Assembly (NCBI GenBank): GCA_963920705.1
Contig: OY987225.1
Span: 16,881,492-16,945,491 of the forward strand
DNA: 64,000 bases
Reading direction: 5' to 3'
DNA from: Odiellus spinosus
Lineage: Eukaryota > Arthropoda > Arachnida > Opiliones > Phalangiidae
Shown here: positions 23,369 through 34,660 of the stretch, piece after piece
Layout: the number at the start of each line of letters is the position of its first letter
Position numbering within the stretch: the first letter of the stretch is position 1
Made by a program: the position numbers and the translations under genes
The notes under the pieces: model-generated
The model's input: the letters and a program-made list of their open reading frames with translations, nothing else
What the model was told of the DNA's origin: nothing
The model's database searches: none

Positions 23369-24186
23369 CGAGATTATCATTTTTCCCACTCAATGATAAC
23401 CTTGTGTAGGGCGAGGAGAGGTTCACGTTAGGCTTTCACGCTAGCGGTGTTGCCTCATTGATTCGGCAACGGCTCTTGGTTGCTAAGGCGGTGGTAAAAC
23501 GCACCTATTATCACATATTTTGAGTAGTGTGTTTAAATAAGGCACGTACTTCTTGCAAGAACCCTTTGCAAGTACCTATTTTTCGGCGACTTGATTCGCA
23601 ATTCTTAGACTGAAAGGCAAGTATGACTTTACAATAGGGAAAAAAAATACGATCAAGTTGGACATCCTACACCAAGTGCTCAATTATACTTAAAATCCTA
23701 ATCTCTACTTTATTTATAAATGTATTTGAGTCCCGCGACTAGGATGTGCTATAGAGTATAGACCCAGACTTTAATAAATGGACAACTACTCAATAGCAGC
23801 CCCATTCCTACTACTAGGATAGGCTATACGGTAATTAAGGTAGGCAAGTTCAATAAGCCGCCACACACTTCCGGTCTGCAATTAGTTCACTAGAGTACTT
23901 GTTCGATTTGCGAACTTGCTTTAAGTTGTACAAACTTCGCAACTGTGATCCCGCGAAAAGATCGAGCCGGTTTACACTCGACAAGTTGCAAAAATTCTAT
24001 AAGCGGATGCACATTGAAGTTGTTCGAGAAATCAAATATGCTTAAAACTCGCGCGAGGGTTTAAATTTCGCGTGTGTCAGGAGAAGCGCTGGATTTGCAG
24101 TATAGTCCTGGTCGATTTCCAAAACCGGAAGTCTAGAGACCCTCGCGAAAATTTTGGCGGGGAAAACTTTTGTCACGTGATCGTCC

Positions 24187-24341
24187 GCCATCTTTTTGTA
24201 GTGTGAATATAGCGACAGACTAACCAACGCCTCCTATATTTTATCATATCGGAGGTGTTGGACTAACAACTTGAATTTGGTTTGTGGGAAATAAAATTAG
24301 AAATAGTCTGGCAACCTGTTACTGCAAAAAGATGGCGGCGC
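24187..24341. promoter_or_regulatory. Captured promoter-like segment with two divergent YY1-type motifs
   Basis: AAAAAGATGGCGG occurs divergently: minus strand at about 24186-24198 (followed there by ACGATCACGTGAC, an E-box) and plus strand at 24326-24341 (AAGATGGCGGCG). AAGATGGCGGC is the YY1 consensus found at animal transcription starts. Short frames open from both ATGs but show no recognised domain. In element III the plus-strand site is mutated to AAGATGTCGGC. This may be a host bidirectional promoter captured by the element. Confidence 0.4.
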
Positions 24342-25653
24342 GGCTATGAGACAAGCGCCCATTTCCGGCAAATCGACGAAAGTCGCGCGAAGAACCAGGC
24401 CTTAAATATTTTGAAAAATATTCTAGTTAGTTTGTCGTCATATGACGTTGTTTCCCAACTTGGTGTAATTTTACTCTGATCTGTCCTGCCTACTACTTTT
24501 TGAAATAAAAGTCACCCTAACGTGATTCGAAAACGAAGCATTTTAATCTGGAGTAAAACGCGCTTCAAGAGAATCTTCATGCCACAAGGTATCATTACTT
24601 AAACATGGAAAAGTACTTTTACGAAAATAGAAGTGACCCGAACGTGACTCGAACACGCAGCCTTTTAATCTGGAGTAAAACGCGCTATCATAGCGCCATC
24701 GGGCCATGGGGTGCCTACTCGCTTACATGTTGTTCACATTTATTACTAAAAAATCGAAAAGTGCTACTTTTTCGAAAATAAAAGTGACCCGAACGTGATT
24801 CGAACACGCAGCCTTTTAATCTGGAGTCAAACGCGCTACTATTGCGCCAAGGGGCCATGGGGTGTCTGCTCCCTTACATGTAGTTCAGATTTATTACTAA
24901 AAAATCGAAAAGTACTAATTTTTGAAATAAAAGTCACCCGAACGTGATTCGAAAACGCAACCTTTTAATCCGGAGTACAACGCGCTACCATTGCGCCATC
25001 ATGCCACAAGGTATTAGCTTCCTTACATGTAGTATGCATTTATTACCTAAAAATCGAAAAGTACTTTTTCGAAAATAAAAGTGACCCGAACGTGATTCGA
25101 ACCGGCAGAATTTTCATCTGGAGTCAAACACCCTACCATTGCGCCATTGGGCCATGGGGTGGCAGCTCCCTTACATGTAGTTCATATTTATTACTAAAAA
25201 ATCGAAAAGTTCTACTTTTTCGAAAATAAAAGTGACCCGAACGAGATTCGAACACGTAGCCTTTTGATCTGGAGTCAAACGCGCTACCATGCGCCATCGG
25301 GCCATGGGGTGTGTGCGCCCTTACATGTAGTTCACATTTATTACTAAAAATTCGAAAAGTACTACTTTTTCGAAAATAAAAGTGACCCGAACGTGATCCG
25401 AACACGCAGCCACTTGATCTGGAGTCAAACACACTACCATTGCGCCATTGGCCTATTCGGAATGCGTTCCCTTTCATGTGGTACTCATTTATTCTTTAAA
25501 AATCGAAGAGTACTACTTTTTGATATAAAAGTCACCCTAACGTGATTCGAAGACGAAGCATTTTAATCTGGAGTAAAACGCGCTCCAAGAGAATCTTCAT
25601 GCCACAAGGTATCATTACTTAAACATGGAAAAGTACTTTTACGAAAATAGAAG

Positions 25654-25725
25654 TGACCCGAACGTGACTCGAACACGTAGCCTTTTGATCTGGAGTCAAA
25701 CGCGCTACCATTGCGCCATCGGGCC
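25654..25725 (-). tRNA. tRNA-Trp(CCA), structurally intact copy
   Basis: All stems pair; T stem ACGTG/CACGT, T loop TTCGAGT, anticodon CCA, intact A box. It follows a class D monomer, so its immediate trailer is CTTCTATTTTCG, with the first T4 run about 6 nt past the tRNA end. Confidence 0.77.
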
Positions 25726-28269
25726 ATGGGGTGTCAGCTCCCTTACATGTAGGTCACATTTATTACAAAAAAATCGAAAAGTACTAATTTTTGAAATAAA
25801 AGTCACCCTAACGTGATTCGAAAACGCAACCTTTTAATCCGGAGTATAATGCGCTACCATAGAGCCTTCATGCCACAAGGTATTAGCTTCCTTACATGTA
25901 GTACGCATTTTTTACCTAAAAATCGAAAAGTACTTTTTCGAAAATAAAACTGACCCGAACGTGATTCGAAAACGTAGCCTTTTGATCTGGAGCCAAACGC
26001 GCTATCATAGCGCCATCGGGCCATGGGGTGCCTACTCCCTTACATGTAGTTCACATTTATTACCAAAAAATCGAAAAGTACTAATTTTTGAAATAAAAGT
26101 CACCCGAACGTGATTCGAAAACGCAACCTTTTAATCCGGAGTACAACGCGCCATCATCCCACAAGGTATTAGCTTCCTTACATGTAGTATGCATTTATTA
26201 CCTAAAAGTCGAAAAGTACTTTTTTGAAAATAAAAGTGACCCGAACGTGATCCGAACCGGCAGCCTTTTGATCTGGAGTCAAAGACGCTACCATTGCACC
26301 ATCGGGCCATTAGGTGCTATCTTACATGTAGTTCATATTTATTACTAAAAAATCGAAAAGTACTACTTTTTCGAAAATAAAAGTGACCCGAACGTGATTC
26401 GAACACGACGCCTTTTGATCTGGAGTCAAACGCGCTACCATTGCGCCATCGGGCCATCGGGTGTCTGCTCCCTTACATGTAGTTCACATTTATTACTAAA
26501 AATTCGAAAAGTACTACTTTTTCGAAAATAAAAGTGACCCGAACGTGATTTGAACACGCAGCCTCTTGTTCTGGAGTCAATCGCACTACTACTGCGCCAT
26601 CGGGCCATGGGGTGGCTGCTCCCTTACATGTAGTTCAGATTTATTACTAATTTTTGAAATAAAAGTCACCCGAACGTGATTCGAAAACGCAACCTTTTAA
26701 TCTGGAGTACAACGCGCTACCATTGCGCCATCATGCCACAAGGTATTAGCTTCCTTACATGTAGTATGCATTTATTACCTAAAAATCGAAAAGTACTTTT
26801 TCGAAAATAAAAGTGACCCGAACGTGATTCGAACACGCAGCCTTTTGACCTGGAGTCAAACACGCTACCATTGCGCCTTCGGGCCATTAGGAATGTTTTT
26901 CCTTTCATGTGGTACTCATTTATTATTTAAAAATCGAAGAGTACTACTTTTTGATATAAAAGTCACCCTAACGTGATTCGAAACGAAGCATTTTAATCTG
27001 GAGTAAAACGCGCTACAAGAGAATCATCATGCCACAAGGTATCATTACTTAAACATGGAAAAGTACTTTTACGAAAATAGAAGGGACCTGAACGTGATTC
27101 GTACACGCAGCCTTTTGATCTGGAGTGAAACGCGCTACCATTGCGCCATCGGTCCATGGGGTGTCAGCTCCCTTACATATAGGTCACATTTATTACTAAA
27201 AAATCGAAAAGTACTAATTTTTGAAATAAAAGTCACCCTAACGTGATTCGAAAACGTAACCTTTTAATCCGGAGTACAAGGCGCTACCATAGAGCCTTCA
27301 TGCCACAAAGTATTAGCTTCCTTACATGTAGTATGCATTTATTACCTAAAAATCGAAAAGTACTTTTTCGAAAATAAAAGTGACCCCAATGTGATTCTAA
27401 CCGGCAGCCTTTTGATCTGGAGTCCCACACGCTACCAATGCGCCATCGGGTGTCAGCTCACTTACATGTAGTTCATATTTATTACTAAAAAATCGAAAAG
27501 TACTGCTTTTTCGAAAATAAAAGTGACCCGAACGTGATCCGAACACGTAGCCTTTTGTTCTGGAGTCAAACGCGCTACCATTTTGCCATCGGGCTATTAG
27601 GAATGTGTTCCCTTTCATGTGGTACTCATTTATTATTTAAAAATCGAAGAGTACTACTTTTTGATATAAAAGTCACCCTAACGTGATTCGAAAACGAAGC
27701 ATTTTAATCTGGAGTAAAACGCGCTATCATAGCGCCATCGGGCCATGTGGTGCCTACTCCCTTACATGTTGTTCACAATTATTACTAAAAATTCGAAAAG
27801 TACTAATTTTTCGAAACTATAAGTGACCCGAACGTGATCCGAAAACGCAGCCACTTGATCTGGAGTCAAACGCGCTACCATTGCGCCATCGGGCTATTAG
27901 GAATGTGTTCCCTTTCATCTGGTACTCATTTATTATTTAAAAATCGAAGAGTACTACTTTTTGATATAAAAGTCACCCTAACGTGATACGAAAACGAAGC
28001 ATTTTAATCTGGAGTAAAACGCGCTATCATAGCGCCATCGGGCCATGGGGTGCCTACTCGCTTACATGTTGTTCACATTTATTACCAAAAAATCGAAAAG
28101 TACTACTTTTTGAAATAAAAGTCACCCGAACGTGATTCGAAAACGCAACCTTTTAATCTGGAGTACAACGCGCTACCATAGAGCCTTCATGCCACAAGGT
28201 ATTAGCTTCCTTACATGTAGTACGCATTTATTACCTAAAAATCGAAAAGTACTTTTTCGAAAATAAAAG

Positions 28270-28341
28270 TGACCCGAACGTGATTCGAACACGCAGCCTT
28301 TTGATCTGGAGTCAAACGCGCTACCATTGCGCCATCGGGCC
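28270..28341 (-). tRNA. tRNA-Trp(CCA), structurally intact copy
   Basis: Exact class A consensus with complete cloverleaf, CCA anticodon, intact A and B boxes and TTTT directly after the discriminator region. It lies just outside the 1583-bp higher-order repeat seen on both sides of element III. Confidence 0.8.
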
Positions 28342-29399
28342 ATGGGGTGTCTGCTCCCTTACATGTAGTTCACATTTATTACTAAAAAATCGAAAAGTAC
28401 TACTTTTTCGAAAATAAAAGTGACCCGAACGTGATCCGAACACGCAGTCACTAAATCTGGAGTCAAACACGCTACCATTGCGCCATCGGGCCAGTAAGAA
28501 TGTGTTCCCTTTCATGTGGTATTCATTTATTATTTAAAAATCGAAGAGTACTACTTTCTGATATAAAAGTCACCCTAACGTGATTAGAAAACGAAGCTTT
28601 TTAATCTTGAGTAAAACGCGCTACAAGAGAATCATCATGCCACAAGGTATCATTACTTAAACATGGAAAAGTACTTTTACGAAAATAGAAGTGACCCGAA
28701 CACGCAGCCTTTTGATCTGGAGTCAAACGCGCTACCATTGCGCCATCGGGCTATAGGGTGTCCACTCCCTTACATATAGGTCACATTTATTACTAAAAAA
28801 TCGAAAAGTATTAATTTTTTAAATAAAAGTCACCCTAACGTGATTCGAAAACGCAACCTTTTAATCCGGAGTACAACGCGCTACCATAGAGTCTTCATGC
28901 CACAAGGTATTAGCTTCCTTACATGTAGTATGCATTTATTACCTAAAAATCGAAAAGTACTTTTCCGAAAATGAAAGTGACCCGAATGTGATTCGAACAC
29001 GTAGCCTTTTGATCTGGAGTCAAACGCGCTACCATTGCGCCATCGGGCCGTGGGTTGTGTGCTCCCTTACATGTAGTTCACATTTATTACTAAAAATTCG
29101 AAAAGTACTACTTTTTGGAAAATAAAAGTGACCCGAACGTGATCTGAACACGCAGCCACTTGATCTGGAGTCAAACGCGCTACCATTGCGCCATCGGGCT
29201 ATTAGGAATGCGTTACCTTTCATGTGGTACTCATTTATTATTTAAAAATCGAAGAGTACTACTTTTTGATATAAAAGTCACCCTAACGTGATTCGACAAC
29301 GAAGCATTTTAATCTGGAGTAAAACGCGCTTCAAGAGAATCTTCATGCCACAAGGTATCATTACTTAAACATGGAAAAATACTTTTACGAAAATATTAG

Positions 29400-29471
29400 T
29401 GACCCGAACGTGATTCGAACACGTAGCCTTTTGATCTGGAGTCAAACGCGCTACCATTGCGCCATCGGGCC
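29400..29471 (-). tRNA. tRNA-Trp(CCA), structurally intact copy
   Basis: Complete cloverleaf with A at position 49 and CCA anticodon. The 3' trailer is CTAATATTTTCG, so the T4 run is about 7 nt downstream. The same unit recurs at 34589-34660 in the duplicated higher-order repeat. Confidence 0.77.
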
Positions 29472-29834
29472 ATGGGGGTCAGCTCCCTTACATGTAGATC
29501 ACATTTATTACTAAAAAATCGAAAAGTACTAATTTTTGAAATAAAAGTCACCCTAACGTGTTTCGAAAACGCAACCTTTTAATCCGGAGTATAACGCGCT
29601 ACCATAGAGCCTTCATGCCACAAGGTATTAGCTTCCTTACATGTAGTACGCATTTATTACCTAAAAATCGAAAAGTACTTTTTCGAAAATAAAAGTGACC
29701 CGAACGTGATTCGAAAACGTAGCCTTTTGATCTGGAGCCAAACGCGCTATCATAGCGCCATCGGGCCATGGGGTACCTACCCCCTTACATGTAGTTCACA
29801 TTTATTACCAAAAAATCGAAAAGTACTACTTTTT

Positions 29835-29868
29835 ACCTCCCCGACTGAACTTTAGTTCAGGGGGAGGT
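29835..29868 (+). repeat. Terminal hairpin of element III
   Basis: Same sequence and stems as the hairpin of element II. Confidence 0.88.
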
Positions 29869-29882
29869 TTTACACTGGTCGT

Positions 29883-29926
29883 GTCTGTGTGTGTGTGTCT
29901 GTCTGTGTGTGTGTGTGTGTGTGTGT
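29883..29926 (+). repeat. (GT)n microsatellite, interrupted
   Basis: GT run with CTGTCT interruptions, longer than in element II; the main length difference between the two copies in this area. Confidence 0.85.
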
Positions 29927-31029
29927 AACCGGATATCCTGTGTACGCGGATATCACGTGACCTAGCTCGTAGAGCCAAAAGTCTAGAGACATTATCATAC
30001 CAGCTTATCGTTCAATTCCGTTTAACGGGAATTACCTCCTTTAAGCGTGGCTGCAACATTAAGTTTCAAGTGTCGTGCAATGATATGCAACAGGACGTCT
30101 CCAATTGCATATTATCACCTTCCACCATCCACTTTACGGTCAAACCTCGATGCTGGACAGTTGAAGGCGATTATACGCAATGGGACGTCTCCCACTGTTA
30201 TAATCACCTCCGACCATCACGCACCAAGGTCCAACCACTAGTGTCGGATGTCAGCGGGCCATACTAGCGAGGCGTCCCTCACTAATATGGTCCACATCGA
30301 ACCTCCACTCTCCAAACATCGCCCCTCAAGGGTAAATTGGCCGACACGTGAGCACTCAGGGTTACGACAAACGTCTGAGCATTGATAAGGTGGGATCTCC
30401 ACCAGATCTTATCACAATCGGATACTGTATAATGGCATTCGATTCGCTTATATAGTCTCTTTGGAAGTATAGTACATTGTAGCATTATGGCGTGATATCT
30501 TTTAGTGAATTGAAACATAATATTAATTTAAAATAAAATTCAAAATATTATAATTATGTCTCTTAATCTTATTAATAATGTAGCTGAAAATTAAATTTTA
30601 AATTGGCGATAGTTTTGAAGATATTTAAGAAATTCTCTAAATATTTGACCGTTTAATAGCAGCTTGAGTTGACAGCACGCGCTAAGCTATTTTCCATATA
30701 TCATTTAGTTAAAATAGCAAAGGTATAAAGGGCCGTATAGGCTTAGGCTTGCTGCAAACTCGGGGTGGATTGAAAAATTTAAGCCAATTTCTATACTAAT
30801 ACTAGCTTGAGTTGACAGCAAGCGCTAAGCTATTTTCCATATATCATTTAGTAAAAAAAGCCGAGGTATAACGGGCAGTATAGGTTTTGGCTTTCTGCAA
30901 ACTCGGGGTGGATTGAAGAATTTAAATAACATTATAGACCAATTTGTATACTTTTGTTTTTTATCTATTTTTGGTTAAAAAGTAGACTAGATATATTTTT
31001 TAACTTTGTATAAGCATCGCTTCTCGGGG

Positions 31030-31039
31030 TATAAATAAG
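31030..31039 (+). promoter_or_regulatory. Candidate TATA box inside element III
   Basis: TATAAATAAG, same context as 23359-23368 in element II. Confidence 0.38.
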
Positions 31040-32372
31040 CGAGATTATCATTTTTCCCAGTCAATGATAACCTTGTGTAGGGCGAGGAGAGGTTCACGTT
31101 AGGCTTTCACGCTAGCGGTGTTGCCTCATTGATTCGGCAACGGCTCTTGGTTGCTAAGGCGGTGGTAAAACGCACCTATTATCACATATTTTGAGTAGTG
31201 TGTTTAAATAAGGCACGTACTTCTTGCAAGAACCCTTTGCAAGTACCTATTTTTCGGCGACTTGATTCGCAATTCTTAGACTGTAAGGCAAGTATGACTT
31301 TACAATAGGGAAAAAAAATACGATCAAGTTGGACATCCTACACCAAGTGCTCAATTATACTTAAAATCCTAATCTCTACTTTATTTATAAATGTATTTGA
31401 GTCCCGCGACTAGGATGTGCTATAGAGTATAGACCCAGACTTTAATAAATGGACAACTACTCAATAGCAGCCCCATTCCTACTACTAGGATAGGCTATAC
31501 GGTAATTAAGGTAGGCAAGTTCAATAAGCCGCCACACACTTCCGGTCTGCAATTAGTTCACTAGAGTACTTGTTCGATTTGCGAACTTGCTTTAAGTTGT
31601 ACAAACTTCGCAACTGTGATCCCGCGAAAAGATCGAGCCGGTTTACACTCGACAAGTTGCAAAAATTCTATAAGCGGATGCACATTGAAGTTGTTCGAGA
31701 AATCAAATATGCTTGAAACTCGCGCGAGGGTTTAAATTTCGCGTGTGTCAGGAGAAGCGCTGGATTTGCAGTATAGTCCTGGTCGATTTCCAAAACCGGA
31801 AGTCTAGAGACCCTCGCGAAAATTTTGGCGGGGAAAACTTTTGTCACGTGATCGTCCGCCATCTTTTTGTAGTGTGAATATAGCGACAGACTAACCAACG
31901 CCTCCTATATTTTATCATATCGGAGGTGTTGGACTAACAACTTGAATTTGGTTTGTGGGAAATAAAATTAGAAATAGTCTGGCAACCTGTTACTGCAAAA
32001 AGATGTCGGCGCGGCTATGAGACAAGCGCCCATTTCCGGCAAATCGACGAAAGTCGCGCGAAGAACCAGGCCTTAAATATTTTGAAAAATATTCTAGTTA
32101 GTTTGTCGTCATATGACGTTGTTTCCCAACTTGGTGTAATTTTACTCTGATCTGTCCTGCCTTAAAAGAATATATTTTATTCTTCACTCACAGCCTTAAT
32201 CCACAAAGAAGGTTAACTTAAAAAAAGGTTACTTAAAACTTTCTGTACAGACAAGTAGAGTATATGTAGACCGAGTAGCGCAAATAAGCGAAATTTTACA
32301 TCGTAATTTTTAGTTTAACCTGATATACGGAAAGCCAATGCGTTAGTTGTTTATTGATAGGTTTATTAGGGT

Positions 32373-33150
32373 TGTGTTGTATACTGAAGCCATCTATAGG
32401 TTCAATGTGATATAACATTTTGCCTTTTCACGTTACTTGGTCTACAAATACTCTACAACCGTCAAAATTCTGATATGGTTTTAAAAGAAGAACCTTGACC
32501 TTGTGTATTTAATCTCATATCGAGATTAAATGTTTTTCGCATCTAATTTTAATTGGTTTATCAATATGTTATTTGTATATATATTTTTTTAAGATTTTAT
32601 ATTTTTTAGATTATAATAAATTTATTATTCAGGAAGATTTTGTAGAATCTAGTTCTCGGGATTACCGGTGTTGAAAATTTATTTTGCTAATGTTATCTTG
32701 ATGTCTGTGTTTTCTGCGCGCTATTTGGTAGTGGTAAGATTAATATTTTTCATTTTAATTAATTGACTTATTTGGCGTTTATTTGATAATTTGCTTTACT
32801 TAAATTGTTCGTGTAAGGGCTATTTTACATATTACCAAAGGTTGCTAATTTCAGTTGTCTTAATTCTGACTTTTTTATTTTAATACTGAATTATGGACTG
32901 GATTATTTATCTTGAAATCTATGTGGTTATATCTTATTTATTTTCCTTTTTTTCTCTAGTTAGGTTTGGTTTTAAGTAGAGAATTATTTAGGGTTGTGTT
33001 GGTATACTGAAGAAATGCTTATAGGTTCAATGTGATATAATATTTTGCCTATTGGCGTTACTTGGTCTGCAAAAACTCTAGAGCCTTCAAAATTATTATA
33101 TGGTTTTAAAAGAAGAACCTTGACCTTGCTTATTTTACTCGATACGCATT
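32373..33150 (+). repeat. Internal direct repeat in the 3' part of element III
   Basis: A segment beginning GGTTGTGTTG-TATACTGAAG, with TAGGTTCAATGTGATATAA, GTTACTTGGTCTRCAAA and ATGGTTTTAAAAGAAGAACC, occurs at about 32373-32530 and again at about 32995-33145. Related copies lie at 60120-60260 and 60735-60870, and on the minus strand near 51640-51770, 52180-52290 and 48740-48850. Confidence 0.8.
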
Positions 33151-33869
33151 TATATTAAAATTAATTCATTATTCAGCAAATTTTTTTCCGACTCTGGTTC
33201 TCAAAATTTTATTTTGAATTAAGTTTGATTCTTTTGCATTCAAATTTATCTTGATAAGAAGTATATTTTTGATCTGAATTATTGGTTTAATATATTTAGT
33301 GTTTAATTGAGATATTATTTCTTTTTGCTTTCAATCTTCGTCTTCCACAAATGCCATAAATTTTAATATTTTAGGTAAGGTTAGGTTAGTTAACATCACG
33401 TGGTTGTCGGGGAGGTATTATTTTGGTTTCCCAACTTGTTGAAATAAAAGTCACCCGAACGTGATTCGAAAACGCAACCTTTTAATCTGGAGTACAACGC
33501 GCTACCATAGAGCCTTCATGCCACAAGGTATTACCTTCCTTACATGTAGTAAGCATTTATTACCTAAAAATCGAAAAGTACTTTTTCGAAAATAAAAGTG
33601 ACCCGAACGTGATCCGAACACGCAGTCACTAAATCTGGAGTCAAACGCGCTACCATTGCGCCATCGGGCCAGTAAGAATGTGTTCCCTTTCATGTGGTAT
33701 TCATTTATTATTTAAAAATCGAAGAGTACTACTTTCTGATATAAAAGTCACCCTAACGTGATTCGAAAACGAAGCTTTTTAATCTGGAGTAAAACGCGCT
33801 ACAAGAGAATCTTCATGCCACAAGGTATCATTACTTAAACATGGAAAAGTACTTTTACGAAAATAGAAG

Positions 33870-33941
33870 TGACCCGAACGTGATTCGAACACGCAGCCTT
33901 TTGATCTGGAGTCAAACGCGCTACCATTGCGCCATCGGGCC
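33870..33941 (-). tRNA. tRNA-Trp(CCA), structurally intact copy
   Basis: Exact class A consensus: all stems pair, anticodon CCA, A and B boxes intact. Its counterpart in the left duplicate, near 28684-28745, has lost 11 nt of the T arm. Its counterpart in the next repeat, from about 35453, carries A at position 37. Confidence 0.8.
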
Positions 33942-34588
33942 ATAGGGTGTCTACTCCCTTACATATAGGTCACATTTATTACTAAAAAATCGAAAAGTAC
34001 TAATTTTTTAAATAAAAGTCACCCTAACGTGATTCGAAAACGCAACCTTTTAATCCGGAGTACAACGCGCTACCATAGAGTCTTCATGCCACAAGGTATT
34101 AGCTTCCTTACATGTAGTACGCATTTCTTACCTAAAAATTGAAAAGTACTTTTCCGAAAATGAAAGTGACCCGAATGTGATTCGAACACGTAGCCTTTTG
34201 ATCTGGAGTCAAACGCGCTACCATTGCGCCATCGGGCCGTGGGTTGTGTGCTCCCTTACATGTAGTTCACATTTATTACTAAAAATTCGAAAAGTACTAC
34301 TTTTTGGAAAATAAAAGTGACCCGAACGTGATCTGAACACGCAGCCACTTGATCTGGAGTCAAACGCGCTACCATTGCGCCATCGGGCTATTAGGAATGC
34401 GTTACCTTTCATGTGGTACTCATTTATTATTTAAAAATCGAAGAGTACTACTTTTTGATATAAAAGTCACCCTAACGTGATTCGAAAACGAAGCATTTTA
34501 ATCTGGAGTAAAACGCGCTTCAAGAGAATCTTCATGCCACAAGGTATCATTACTTAAACATGGAAAAATACTTTTACGAAAATATTAG

Positions 34589-34660
34589 TGACCCGAACGT
34601 GATTCGAACACGTAGCCTTTTGATCTGGAGTCAAACGCGCTACCATTGCGCCATCGGGCC
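34589..34660 (-). tRNA. tRNA-Trp(CCA), structurally intact copy
   Basis: Same sequence as the 29400-29471 copy, 5189 bp downstream, in the duplicated block on the other side of element III. Complete cloverleaf, CCA anticodon, intact internal promoter boxes. Confidence 0.77.

Larger units (their letters stand above)
22204..24490 (+). mobile_element. Helentron/HINE-like element II (3'-truncated copy)
   Basis: Begins with T-ACCTCCCCGA and the 34-bp terminal hairpin, then a GT microsatellite, the conserved GACGTCTCC-containing block (about 22430-22610), a 143-bp internal duplication, a TATA-like box and a YY1-motif segment. It is almost identical to 29834-32160 of element III apart from small indels and microsatellite length. 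It ends at ...CTGTCCTGCC and lacks the family 3' part (GGGGAGGT...CCCAACTTG). Satellite resumes with TACTACTTTTT, an 11-bp repeat of the left flank (22194-22204), which could be a target duplication or homology at a secondary end. No transposase-sized ORF. Confidence 0.68.
24491..29833 (-). repeat. tRNA-Trp-derived satellite, block 3 (~36 monomers)
   Basis: Continuous monomers with mixed classes. From about 28421 to its end the block is a near copy of 33599-35022 on the other side of element III (offset 5178-5189). It ends ...TACTACTTTT directly before the element III terminus. No other gene is seen. Confidence 0.92.
29834..33439 (+). mobile_element. Helentron/HINE-like element III (full-length copy)
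   Basis: Starts T-ACCTCCCCGA with the terminal hairpin and ends TCGGGGAGGT-22 bp-CCCAACTTGT. Host CTTTT|TGAAATAAAAG is rebuilt exactly if the element is removed. The duplicated satellite at about 35013-35040 shows the unoccupied form, so there is no target duplication. Asymmetric terminal inverted repeats (one terminal, one subterminal), a hairpin, a microsatellite and insertion at T^T are features of Helitron2/Helentron elements; the family assignment is inference. The first 2.3 kb equals element II; the last 1.1 kb (from about 32370) matches 60120-61182 and, reversed, 51019-51780. No Rep/helicase or other long ORF: non-autonomous. Confidence 0.68.

Noticed and set aside
24042..24479. Divergent short ORFs starting at the two ATGGCGG motifs
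   Set aside because: No recognised domain; the plus-strand frame also exists in element III with a substitution but ends without any family signal. Described as a promoter-like segment only.
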